A stretch of DNA of 64,000 nt from Chlorokybus atmophyticus (Eukaryota; Streptophyta; Chlorokybophyceae; Chlorokybales; Chlorokybaceae): positions 1,496,190-1,560,189 of the forward strand of contig RHPI01000810.1 in NCBI GenBank assembly GCA_009103225.1, written 5' to 3'. Positions 22,789 through 33,737 of the stretch are shown piece by piece. Numbering within the stretch: position 1 is the stretch's first letter; the number at the start of each line of letters is the position of its first letter. Position numbers and translations under genes: made by a program. The notes under the pieces were generated by a model that made no database searches, was not told the DNA's origin, and saw nothing but the letters and a program-made list of their open reading frames with translations.

Positions 22789-25700
22789 ATGGATCATGGC
22801 AGGCGTCAGCAATGGGGCTGTCCAACATGCATCACCAACATTGGACAAACCAGCAGGCAAGCCATTAAAGACCATCTTCACACAGAGAGCTGCTTGGTGG
22901 CTCGCTTTCTGCAACAGGGAGTGGATCAGGAGCTGCAGTCCTTGGAGCCCCTTGTCAGAACCATGCGGGACCAGTTGCGGCTGTGGGAACAAGCACAAAG
23001 GAATGCAGAGGTACGCTCAACAGTCACATGCATTTCCTTGCAAGAGCAATTTGTTTTTTAGCGCAGTCCATGTGATATATGTAGCGTGGCTGCAGGCCTC
23101 CACTATTCACCCATACCCACCCTACAGTCAAGCCGACATTGCGGAAGCAAGAGCAGATAGACAGAGCTGGGCGGCGGTATGTTGTTGCCAATCTCGCTGT
23201 GCATGTTGACTGCAATGTCGGCTCCAATGCATGCCTACCTTTCCATGCTAGGATGTGCGTGAGCGTGCGAAGTCGCGCGCGCGTGCCGAACGAAGTAGGC
23301 TGGGTTTGAGCACAGGAGCGCGTGGCCATTCGTCCGGCATTCAACCAATAGTGCATCAACCAGCAATGACGCAGTCCATGCAATCATTCGTGCATCAACC
23401 AGCAATGCCGCAGGTGACTGTTCGAAGCAACCAACTGATGACGGTGTGACGCAGTTGACTATTGCAATTGCAGTGTCGCAAGCATGCAGCTAACCCACAT
23501 GTGATTGGTTGACAGCACCACAGTGCACTAAGTCCTGTTGGAGCTCCTATGCAAGCCTGGATTCAATCCCATCAACTGGTCCTTCAATCCCACTTGCTGA
23601 TGGGCGCGGCGGCAATGCGGCATCAGTTTAACATGCATGTTGGCCTGTTGAATCCCGACATGTCCATTGGGGCAGTGGCGCATGATGTGCCCATGGCTCA
23701 AGAGCTCCGTGACGAGTCTGCCATTGAGGGTGGCGGGGAGAGTGCAGCCAATACCACCTTGTCAGCCCCCATGGCTTCCCCTGCTCCATGCAGCCCACGG
23801 GCCATTGAGGTAAGTCGCTGTCTTTTATGCTCGTGCCTTGGTAACAATGCGTCAGGCACTGCATAAGCTTATATTCGTCCTTTGCAACATTGTGAGCCAT
23901 CTTATCCTGGGTCCTGTATACAGCCCCCCTTGCTGCATGCACAAGTGGTCTCACCTGCAGCTCCTGCTCCCCTCCCAGCCAGAGCGCAACCACCTTCCGC
24001 GGCACCAGTCCTTCGTGCACTGCCATCTCCTCCACGAGCAGCACCGGTGATTGCGGGGCAACAATCCTTCTTGCCGCCACCGGCGAGACCACAGCACAAT
24101 GCAACAACCGATGTGGCTTCTGCACCTACCTTACCCCACCCGCTGCAAGTTGAAGCCGGCAGTCTGCCCCAAACTCAGGTACTTTATCAGTCACTGTGAC
24201 TCTTGCCGTCCATAGTTGGGCACACCATGTGAGTGCTGTATGCGCATGCAGCAGGGGTCACCACCTGCCAGCGAGTCATCAGAGGAGCTGGCCGCAACCC
24301 GCCGGCCATCAGTCATGCTAGGTGGCCAGCTCGCCTCATGGGACCACTTCAATGCGCCAACGGATGGTAACTGCTTCTACCATTGTGTATTTCGCGCCAG
24401 GCCATCCATAGCGCAAAGTGTCCTGGATGATCACAAGTGCCCCAGCTCGAGCAGATTTTGGGCCATGCTAGACACCATGGACAACGACGGCAGGGGGCAC
24501 ACTCTCCGCAAAATCACCGCCAAGGCTGTCGATGCAGGCGTGGCGAGCAGAATCCTAGACGTCTGCAGGGCCACTGGTGCCGCGGGAGAGATGGCGCAGT
24601 ATTACGACAAACTGCCTGCGACCATGTTGGCTGATATCAACTGCAACATTGACCTAGCCATGGCCAAGGTGCGACAGATCGTGCAGAGAAAAGATGTGTC
24701 CGTCGAGCACCTGCAGATGACCATGTTTGCCAACAAGCTGGGCTTGTTGATTGGCTGCGTGACCGTTCAGCGCGAGCATGGGGAGTGGGTGCCACGGCCC
24801 GGCAGCGCAGTTTGGGTTGGAAATAAAGAAGCCCCCAACTCAGTCCTGGTGGTGGGCAACACTGCTCCTGATGAGCCAGAAGCACACTTTTGGCTCCTCA
24901 AGCCTGCAAGCATCGAACAGTGGTCGTGGCCTATGCATGAAGTGCCATCGGAGGTAACACACCTGATCGGAGAGTGGCGGCATGGCGTTGCCAATTCCCC
25001 GCTACCACCGGCTGTGACCCAGAGTGCTGCGCCAACTCAGGCCTCGCCTTCGTGTGCTAGGCAAGAAGTAGCCGAGTGTTCTGCACATCCTGCCTCCCCT
25101 CAACCACAGCCACATGCTCGCAATCCCAATTCAGCACCCTCCCTTCCTGCCGCGGAGACTCACTTGCCACCGCACTCTGACCATCCGGAGGCNTCTCCAT
25201 CAAGAAGCAGCTGTAGCTCGCCTTCGTGTGCTAGGCAAGAAGTAGCCGAGTGTTCTGCACATCTTGCCTCCCCTCGACCACAGCCACATGCTCGCAATCC
25301 CAATTCAGCACCCTCCCTTCCTGCCGCGGAGACTCACTTGCCACCGCACTCTGACCATCCGGAGGCATCTCCATCAAGAAGCAGCTGTAGCTCGCCCTCT
25401 CCCTCTAAGCTTGCCACATTGATCCCAGCCTGTCTTGTTGGTAAAGAGATTGATCGAGGTGTCCTGAAAGCTGCGCTGAAAGACAAAGGCTTCATGCTCG
25501 ACCTCATGAAGCAACATGAGGTCGTGGAGGAACGGGAGGCAACCAACAAGCGCAAGGCTGTGGAGCAAGAAGATAACGCCTTACCTCCTCTGAGTGACAG
25601 TGCCACGGAGAGCGCCTGCCAGGATGTGCAGGGTGACAAAAAAAAAAAGAAGAAGGTTGTTGGAACAAAGGACGCTGACAGGACCAAAAAAGGAAAGGTG

Positions 25701-26808
25701 AGGCATCGTTACAACATTAGAAGAAGCACAGCGCCTTGAAGCCTCACTGGGGCTGACTGTGTGTCCTGAGTAGGCACAGGCGGGTTTACAGCGTCAAGTG
25801 GCTGCTCAGCATCGTCCAGAGAGACAGCCGGTGCGGCACGAGCTGCCTAAGCTCAAAGCACCGACGCGCAGACGCTTTGGGGGGCTGACTCGTAGTGCAA
25901 AGGAGTTGATCACCCTACAGTACGCCCAAGACGCGCTGCATCACCGCATGCGGCATGCCTCGAGGTGGGTGACGAAAGTTTGCAATAAGTGGGAGCAAAC
26001 GCGGAGAATGCGGTCTAAACAGACCTCTGGGGATTGGCCGTGGTTGGAACCCATACACGATATGGCCATCCGTAGTACGTTGTTGCCCCTCGCCGTCCTC
26101 GATATGATGGTGTTGTTGCTGCCGCAGCACCCCGGCAATGTGCAAGAGCTATCTGCGGAGCAGAACTTCGACCTGCTGCAGCAGATGTACCTGTCGATGT
26201 CGACTAATGCGGGTCGAGATGTGTGCCACTACCTGAGCAAACATACTGGGTGGCAAGTAAAACCATTCGAGCTGTACTTGGCATGCTTTGGCTGGCAGTG
26301 GCTGTATGTCATACGGCACGTCGAGCTGATTCTGTGGAAGCTCGAAGAAAATGACGATGCGGGGGAGTACACGAGTGACGACAGCCATGTCGAGGGCCTG
26401 GATGAACGCATGCTGGACGAGACCACCAAGACCAGCAGGTGGTGTATGGCGGCAGATGGGCGTCAGGTGATCGAGCAGGCAGTGGAGCGTTATGCTGCGC
26501 CATTCAGATGGGAGTCGCTACGCCTGCGACGCGATAACAGAGTTTGGTGGCAGAGGCAGCTTGCACACCCGCGTGCACCATGTGTGCTGATTTGTCGCAT
26601 TGAAGAGCCACCCCCCCCAGCGGATGGGGAGACGCCCTGTTGCAAGAAAGCGATGTGCCATGTCTGCATCATAGCACATCAGAAGACTGTGGCAAATAAA
26701 TCAAAGAATCTACAAGCGTGTCCATTCTGCAAGCAACCTCACCCGTTTTGGTCGCCACGCCTGATGCAAGACGCCAACGTGTCGGCGGTGTTTTGGCCCC
26801 AGCCTTGA
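22789..26808 (+). CDS. OTU-family cysteine protease spliced to a RING-like C-terminus
   Basis: Exons 22789-23010, 23096-23176, 23252-23413, 23516-23809, 23924-24178, 24216-25697 and 25780-26808 give one frame of about 1174 residues; every intron is phase 0. The N-terminus carries a CxxC...H...C finger (CPTCITNIGQ ... HLHTESC), then coiled and Pro/Ala-rich linkers. The OTU active site is PTDGNCFYHC (Asp about 388, Cys about 391), with a plausible catalytic His in EAHFWLLKP (about 562). A Ser/Pro/His-rich tandem repeat and a Lys-rich nuclear-localisation-like stretch follow. The last exon ends in a RING-like pattern: CVLICRIE ... TPCCKKAMCHVCIIAHQ ... ACPFC. If the last intron is retained the protein stops at 25739 after the OTU half. 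The intron at 24179-24215 is only 37 nt, but reading through it meets a stop. OTU proteases remove ubiquitin and RING domains attach it; a single protein with both is inferred from splice phase, not proved. Confidence 0.75.
25043..25390 (+). repeat. 174-bp in-frame tandem duplication in the OTU gene
   Basis: Two 58-codon units (25043-25216 and 25217-25390), each with SCARQEVAECSAH and HARNPNSAPSLPAAETHLPP, differ at only a few bases. An N at 25193 lies in the first unit, so copy number may be mis-assembled. Confidence 0.85.
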
Positions 26809-27291
26809 TGCCAATTGTGCATGTATTGTAGTTTTGTGTTGGCTTCCTGTGAACCATGTGGGTACATGTATAGTTGCAGCATGGTGCATGGTGCACCAGA
26901 GATCTGCTGTTGTTAGAAGCATTGGCTGTACATGTGTATGATGACTGCCCGGCGCATGAGTCAGTGCATGGCTTGCATACCTCGCTGGTTTAAAGCGTGG
27001 TTGACAACAACAAACTCGGACAGCGCTCTGGGTTCCATGGCATGACATCACAGTATTACTCTACGATCGTGATAGTATGCGAGTATCCTTGTACTGTAGT
27101 ACCATTAACAGATAGAGTACCATTCATGTTGATGTAGTACCATGCATGGTACTGCAATAGCGTATAAGGTACAGTCGTGCTTCACTTGAAGTTTGACCCA
27201 TTTAGGGTTCGTAAGCTGGCAACCCTAAATTGATGCCCATACCCTAAAGTCTCGCTCAGTTTGTGGGCAGCCGTGCCGATTCCTATTTTGC
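26809..27291. promoter_or_regulatory. Spacer upstream of the methyltransferase gene
   Basis: Contains the perfect 18-bp palindrome AGTACCATGCATGGTACT at 27136-27153, several loose GTACCAT half sites around 27070-27130, and three telo-box-like motifs (TTTAGGGTT, AACCCTAAA, ACCCTAAAG) at about 27202-27248, just before the start codon. Confidence 0.55.
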
Positions 27292-29020
27292 ATGATGTCG
27301 GCGGCAGCAGTTGAATCACCCTCACCTAGGAGACCATGCTTGGTGTGCCCACAATGCAATGCGTACGTATGTGCCAATGGCCGTAGGCAGCAAATGCGAG
27401 CACACTTGACCGAATGCCAGCGAGTGCAGACAGTGTGCCACGGTTTTAGTGCTGCTTGCTGGCATCACACCACACACAATGTCGACGTGTTTGGCTGCCG
27501 CCTCGGCCAAGTGCTGTGCAAGGAACCCGAGTTTTTCCATTGCGTGCAGTGCGTGTGCGAATCGTGCTCGCGCTCATGCTTCGAGTGGCGAGGGGAACCC
27601 ATGCGCTTCTTCACATGGACAACACCGGGACATGTGGTTAGTGGACAGGTGGTGGATGCTGTGGAGGTAATCCACAAGAGTGGACCGCGACGTATCACTG
27701 CATGTTATGTTGGGCGTATGCTTATTTCATGCATGTTGAAGCTGTTGTCGCATTCAGAGCAGTCTTGCACGGTGTGGGCGTGGGCAGTTCCATCCCCTGG
27801 CCGCTGTAGAGGAGGCAGACCATCGACCGTTGGACAGCGCACTGCATCGGCTGCGGAACGCAGTTAAGTTGGGATGCGAGCAGCTGATCGGTGTGAGTGT
27901 CATGGTGCATTGGCCGCTGGATGGGGAATGGTATGCGGGCGTTGTGGAATCATTCAAGCAAGCGTCAGGTCAGCATCGCTTCGTGGCGTGCGAGATTGAG
28001 GACGCATCATATATGCATGGTGCAATGGAAAATGTCTTTGCAGGGCAGCACCGTATAGTATTCGATGACGGTGATCGACCACAAACCATCAACTTCAAAG
28101 GGCACAACGTATTCGCGTACACATCAGTTGACGGGGCACGCCATGTTCTGCGCGCCGGAGGGGAGAACGTCAGTCGCAAAGTAAGCCCGGACGGCATCAT
28201 TGTTAGTCCCTGGCCAGCACCACGGCCAGCCTTGACCACATACACGCCATTTGACAACAAGCTGGGACGCACACGCAGACCAAGGGCACTCGACCTATTC
28301 TGCGGCGGTGGCGGTGCCAGTGTCGGTCTATACCACGCAGGCTTTGACGTGACCGGGATGGACATAAGTCCCTCCTCTGAGTACCCGCTGCCCTTCATAC
28401 ACCGCGATGTATGCACCCTGAGTGCAGGAGAGCTGAGCGAGTACGAGCTCATCTGGGCCAGTCCACCATGCCAGGCCTATTCAGGTGCTATCCCGGCACC
28501 TCAACGGGCGGCACATGGCACATCCTGGAGACACCAGGATATGATACCGCTCGTCCGACGTCTGCTGCTTGCAAGCCAGGTCAAGTTTGTGATTGAGAAT
28601 GTGCCAGGAGCAGCTTCCTCATTCAGACCCAATCTGTCCCTTTGTGGCACGATGTTTGGCCTATCAACTTTCCGACACCGTCTGTTTGAGACACAGCCAG
28701 TGGTAGCTACCCCACCAGCACGCTGCTCGCACGCGGGCAAGGCAGTTGGACTGCTATCGCCGCACCTGTCCGCTAGCGCGAAGAAGACAATCGTGACATC
28801 AAACGCGCCACAGCAGATGTACCCGGTCTATGGCCTTCCAAGCACCAGGGGCGGCATTGCTGCGTGGCAAACAGCGCTGGGAGTGCCATGGATGACCTCG
28901 GCCGTTTTCATAGCGAATGCAGTTCCTCCCGCAATGGCGGAGTGCATAGGGCGTCTCATGCTTGAAACAATGGATATGCGCTGTGACTACCCTCCTATGT
29001 CATTGAACTATGAGGCTTGA
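27292..29020 (+). CDS. C5-cytosine DNA methyltransferase with zinc finger and Tudor-like domain
   Basis: Two exons (27292-27666 and 27788-29020, intron phase 0) give about 535 residues. Residues 15-45 form a CxxC...H...C finger (CPQCNAYVCANGRR ... HLTEC) within a Cys/His-rich N-terminus. After the intron a Tudor-like module follows: VMVHWPLDGEWYAGVVESF ... VFDDGD. The catalytic domain is complete and short, like bacterial or phage enzymes: motif I DLFCGGGGASVGLYHAGF (about 294-311), motif IV SPPCQAYS with catalytic Cys about 353, motif VI VIENVPG, a FRHRLFE block at motif VIII, and motif X FIANAVPPAMAECIGRL. It should transfer a methyl group from S-adenosylmethionine to cytosine C5. No stops or frameshifts. 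It lies tail to tail with the transposase gene. It differs from host CMT, MET1 and DNMT5 types by lacking BAH, RFD or SNF2 domains. Confidence 0.85.
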
Positions 29021-29163
29021 GTGTGGTGCACTGTATTGATGCTTAATGCCACACGGCGGACTGATTGTTGAATGTTGCATGGATCATTCGATTGTGGTGA
29101 CAGTTGTGCAGTGACAGCTGCCCGGTATTGTACACGTCCACATGCAAAAGTCTTAGCATACGA
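29021..29163. other. Short tail-to-tail spacer
   Basis: 143 bp between convergent methyltransferase and transposase genes. No terminal inverted repeat of a separate transposon was recognised here, which favours both genes lying in one unit. Confidence 0.4.
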
Positions 29164-32100
29164 TTAGCAATGCCTAACTGACTGATATGCTCCAAACCGA
29201 GAGTAGTGAGACAAGTACATGTGTGACGTGGAAGTGCAGTGAACGTTCACCCAATACTTGCCCTCTTGTACACGGGCGCTGTCCTTGTCAAACATGGGGA
29301 GCAGCTGGACAATGCCTTTCACTTGCTCCAGAGTCACGACATCGAGATGTGGACCGCCTCGACGCTTTTCCCATTCCAGAGCGATGCACTTTGTGTCGCT
29401 CGTCACATCCAGCTTCGTGTACCAGCGGACAAACACGACCTCCTTCCACACGCGCTCGCCGCTACCACCCCACACCACCACGCGCAGAAAAAGGAGTGCC
29501 TGAGCCCACCACGTCACGTTCACACCGTCCTCATCACCTTCCAACTCAAGTGTAGAGAACCAAGGCCGCCCATGGAACATCCCAGTTGCGCGCGCCATGC
29601 TGACTCCTGATGTCATGTACACCGCTGCGCCTCCGTTCACCACGCGAACAGCACGCCACCCGTCGGCCAAGTCCAGTTGTTCCCTCCTCAACCAGCTGTC
29701 CAGGGTGGCAGGCAGCTTGTCGGCAAATGGAGTCTTCAAAGCGACTTGGCGGCTACGCGCAGATCCGCTCCAGTACGGGCTGCACTCCCTCCTTGTCAGC
29801 ACATCCATCCGTAGCAACTTGTCCGTCTTCTCCATGACATTACAGCACTGCTGCCGCGCCTGCGCCATGACCGAGCGCATCTCGGGATCCACGACCATGC
29901 CATCCTCTCTCACATATTCCGCACAGCTCCATGCCTTCAGGATACGTGCCTGGTAGTCCCGGTTGTTGCCACCACGCGCCCACCGTTTGATATTTTGGGC
30001 GTGCGTCTGCTCCATGCGGTTGGCGCTGAACCAATCTGGGTGTCCACTGCTGACAATTGCCGGCCCAAAATGAGTGAGCTGATGCATCTTCTCGATCTTC
30101 CAACCTGACTTCTGTGCAGAATATGACGACAGTAGCGGATGCAACACTGCAGCTTTGAAGGCAGCCAGCTCGTTGTCGGCTGTGGTCAGGGTCTCTCTTG
30201 TGTGTTCATGCGCCTTCAGCAACTTCTTGTTCCACTGGGCAAGCGATGCGGCAGCAATGGTGAAGAAATCGTTGCCCTCACTGTCGAGCAGCAAACCGTC
30301 TGCGAGGACCGGCAGCAGCTGCAGCACCGCCACTTTCTCCACCACCTGAAAGGAGTGGTCGGACAGGAAGAAATCTACTGTGCTTGTGGGTGCCTTGAAG
30401 TGCGAAACCCGCAGAGTCGCCTTGCATGCATTCAGCCTGTGCACATCTGCTCGTGAGCACGTGTTGTTGGCTTTTGTGTTCAACACAAAAGCAACACCAA
30501 AGACGTGCCTGGCCTGCAGAATCTGTCTCGTGGATGGACGCATTCGTTCCTTCGCGGCGTCGTACACAGCAGCAAGCAGGTGGTCAATGATGCCTCCCAG
30601 CACATGCATTGCGTCAGGGGCAAGACGAGAGTAGCAGTCAGCTCCCGGCACCCGCGACTGTCGCCAACCCCACAGTGCATTCTGTTGCCAAACCACATTG
30701 CCTGGTTTCACGGAAAGCCATTCATCCTCACGAATGCCGATAATTTGACCATTACCTCCTCGACATGCATGGAGTGCTGCTCTTTGAAAGCCTTGGCTGT
30801 CTGGCGTGCATTCCTAACACCGCTATGCAGGTCCGCCCGCAGCTGACGTATTGCTGGTGTGTAGAAGGCCTCGGTTCTCAATTCCCGGTCCTCATCCATC
30901 TCCAACAGATCTGATTTGGTGACGAGACAAACATCGCAAGGATGTCGTGTTTGGTTGCCCGACACAGTGCGTGCGAGTGTGGCAGTCTCCTACAACACGA
31001 CAAACTCAGATGTTCTACTGACAACATCCTCCATGCACTGTTTGCTGGCAGGCTGCATCCGGTTACAACCATTCATGCCCACTACCTGCAAATCGCTGAT
31101 GTAGTTGGCAAGCGCGGGAAACACACGACGCTCGATGCCATTCGGGTCGATGAGCTGCAGACCTTCCCAACTCGCCCGCTTCACATCCCCTAACACTACA
31201 TTCAAAGCGTCATGAAAAATCTCACGTTTCCGAATGGAGAACGATTCCTTGCCCTGCGCCCAGGTGGGATGCCCGGCCACTGCGTGAACCACCGGCAGAA
31301 GCGCTATCATAACAACCCCCATGTTGCTAGCATACATGTCCCAACTGTAGTTGGCAAGCGATGCCATCAGAGGGTAGCCAGAGCGCTTGCCCGCGCTGTC
31401 CAGCGTGGTCTTGTCACTGTACAGAATGGCAGGCGCCAAGTAGGACGCTTCCCCCACCTCTCTCCTCAAATCCACCTCCACATCCTTCCACCAATCGCCC
31501 GTGGAAGGATGGCCAAAGCTGTGCTCGTCACCAGTGTACTGGAGATTGAAGCCATTGGCGGCATGTGGATTGCCATACAACCGCGCGAGCCATACCTGCT
31601 CCGACCAAGAGCATTACTTACTATGCTGGCCTCAGAATAGATACTGCATCGATACTGCATTAGGTACTGCATTTCACAGACCTTGGCCGGCATATATGTG
31701 ACGCAGATGTCCTGATCCTCAGGGTCTCCAGGCTTGCGCAGGTCAGCCGTCACGTAGTTCTGATACGGCAGCACACTCGCATGTGCATATGTGACATGGC
31801 TCTGATGGTTGAAGCACATGCACCGCACACCGTGAACACACCTCAGACTGAGAGAAAGCAATCGTGGTCCGGAGGTAGCTGGCCGCATGCACACCGGTCT
31901 CCCACTGGAGCTCTTCCGTCAGGAAGTGTGCATTTCGGATGCACTTGATGATCCGCCCCATGTCGGAGGCCGACAGGCCTTGGCCGTTGTTGCACTGCAC
32001 GAATGCCACTGCAAGAGCATGCTCCGAGCCATACCACCTGGATTCCGACGCGTGCGAAGGGACGCCTCCACTTCCATGTTGGCGTGCCACAGGTTTCTCA

Positions 32101-32366
32101 GGCACACGCACACATCGAAAGCCCTCGTTCACTTCCTCCTCCTCCTGTTGCTGCTGTGCGTGTGTCTCCTGGAGGAATCCTTCAGCATCAAGCATGTGAG
32201 CATCCTGGATCGAACTCCCCGGTTCAACATGACCCGCATCGTACTGTAATGGACGCTGGCCGACATACAGCTTGATCTGCTTGCACACCCTGCTGCTAAT
32301 AATGTGCATGTAGACCGAGCTGCGTGTGGCGAAGCGCATGTGGCAATACGGACAAAGGACTCCCAT
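29164..32366 (-). CDS. Plavaka/KDZ-type DNA transposase
   Basis: Starts at 32366 with a finger (MGVLCPYCHMRFATRSSVYM ... SSRVC). Clear downstream exons are about 31622 or 31695-? then 31595-31086, 30989-30756 and 30681-29164, all phase 0. Hallmarks of the Plavaka family are seen in order: VWLARLYGNPHAANGF, TGDWW, AILYSDKTTLDSAGKRSGYP, SLANYSWDMYASNMGV, HPCDVCLVTKSDL, NALWGWRQSR, APDAMHVLGGIIDHLLAAV, then MHQLTHFGPAIVSSG and FSANRMEQTHAQNIKRWARG. KDZ/Plavaka elements are cut-and-paste transposons known from fungi, algae and animals. From 29164 to 31595 no defect was seen. The join of the first exon to the block ending DICVTYMPAK (about 31690-31900) is unresolved and may hide a frameshift. The join at 31596 implies either an 86-nt intron with a GTCTGTG donor or a 26-nt one with GTAAGT. 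Confidence 0.8.
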
Positions 32367-32433
32367 ATCTCACTACTAACGTCGACACAGGTGTCGCCAA
32401 TGTAACCTGCATCATATCCAGCAACACGCACAC

Positions 32434-32465
<32 letters not shown>

Positions 32466-32529
32466 GCCACCGCTACCGCTACCCTTGCATGCCAGAGGCG
32501 GGAAACTTGGCCGCCATTCACTGGCTCCG

Positions 32530-32551
32530 TCGTACCATTATAATGGTACGA
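32530..32551. promoter_or_regulatory. 22-bp perfect palindrome between divergent genes
   Basis: TCGTACCATTA followed by its exact complement. It lies about 160 bp upstream of the transposase start and about 330 bp upstream of the coiled-coil gene start, in a position suited to regulate both or to bind transposase. Confidence 0.6.
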
Positions 32552-32658
32552 TCGAGCCATTGCACGTCCAGGGTGAGTCTCTGGATATTTTTATATACAT
32601 ATATATTCTGATTGAACCGTTTCAATGGTACGAAGATGCCTTTGCCAAAAGGTATAGG

Positions 32659-32700
32659 CATTGTACAAAGGTACCATTGAAATGGTACCTTTGTACAATG
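32659..32700. promoter_or_regulatory. 42-bp palindrome with 20-bp arms
   Basis: Arms CATTGTACAAAGGTACCATT and its exact complement flank GA. Same GTACCATT core as the neighbouring palindrome. It sits in the block that is replaced by (CT)n in copy A. Confidence 0.65.
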
Positions 32701-32881
32701 GCAATGGCAGTTCGTACCATTGACAACTCTGGCAATGTCAGTCCCCCTGCGCATGAAAACACCATTGATAGCTCCGCCAAGCTATGCCCTTACAGGGGCG
32801 TGATGCCGAGGGTATGTGGCGTTTGGAAGATCGTTGGCGGCGCTGCCAGGGGCGTAGTGGGCATTGTGGTCGAGGTCCGGG

Positions 32882-33737
32882 ATGAATTCCATGTTCGCAC
32901 AGGGCGGGCAGGGTGCCGGAGGGGTGTCCTCGGTGTCAAACCCCACCAAGACTACCAAGGGCACATCCAATGACAACAGTGACTCGGGCGATATCTTACA
33001 GGGCTCCCCCTCCGAGTGGGCAAAGGCACACCACAATACTGCCTCTAAGAAAATCCGACCCACCAGCAGCTGCGACCACGGCGACATGATTGAAGGGACC
33101 AAACAAGACTGGCATAACCAAGGTGGGTTACGATGCACTGTCAATGCCACATGCTAGGGTTCTTTTATCTTGCACATGCACAGCCTCAAGTATCTTGCAC
33201 TTGACATACATTGTCAATACGACATGCACACCCTCATGCACAACCTCCAGTGTCATGCACATGAACAGCATGACCAATCTCGCAAATGCACAGCCTATTT
33301 CTACTTGCGGGAGCTCACAAGTCGCAAAAGAGAAGCTGCGGAGTCAAACGAACGGGTAATCTATGACCTAGTTTAATGTTTCCAGCGGTAATTAAGCAGT
33401 ATGCTTGCAGATTGCCATGTTGGTCAGAGTGAACCAAGAGCAGCGCGGCAGGCTGACTGTCTGCCTGGCGGAGTGCAACAAAGCGGAAGACGAGGTAAGC
33501 GTGTGTATGCTGATGGGCTAGTCCTCTGGCAGCACGCCACTCTTACAGCATTACCAAATGCAGGTGGTCACTCTCAAAGCGACCATCAAGCGCATGCGCG
33601 TGCACGGCGAGGCGCTGACATTCAAGCTGAAGGACGAAGTAGCCGCTGTACTGTCAGCGAGCGAGGCAGCGGATGAAGATGACTCCGGCGTTGAAGCAGA
33701 AGACTCGTCGGAGGAGGAACAGGAGGAGGGGGTTTGA
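32882..33737 (+). CDS. Small coiled-coil protein with acidic tail
   Basis: Four exons (32882-33122, 33294-33355, 33411-33494, 33564-33737) join in one frame of 186 residues. It begins MNSMFAQGGQGAGGVSSVSN (Gly/Ser/Thr-rich), continues with AYFYLRELTSRKREAAESNE and other heptad-like segments, and ends in a Glu/Asp-rich tail (AEDSSEEEQEEGV). Introns are 50-171 nt with good GT-AG sites; phases 1, 0, 0. It is divergent from the transposase and duplicated with it, so it is part of the mobile unit. The long coiled region suggests a dimerising partner. No family recognised. TGTAA occurs about 100 bp after the stop. Confidence 0.7.
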
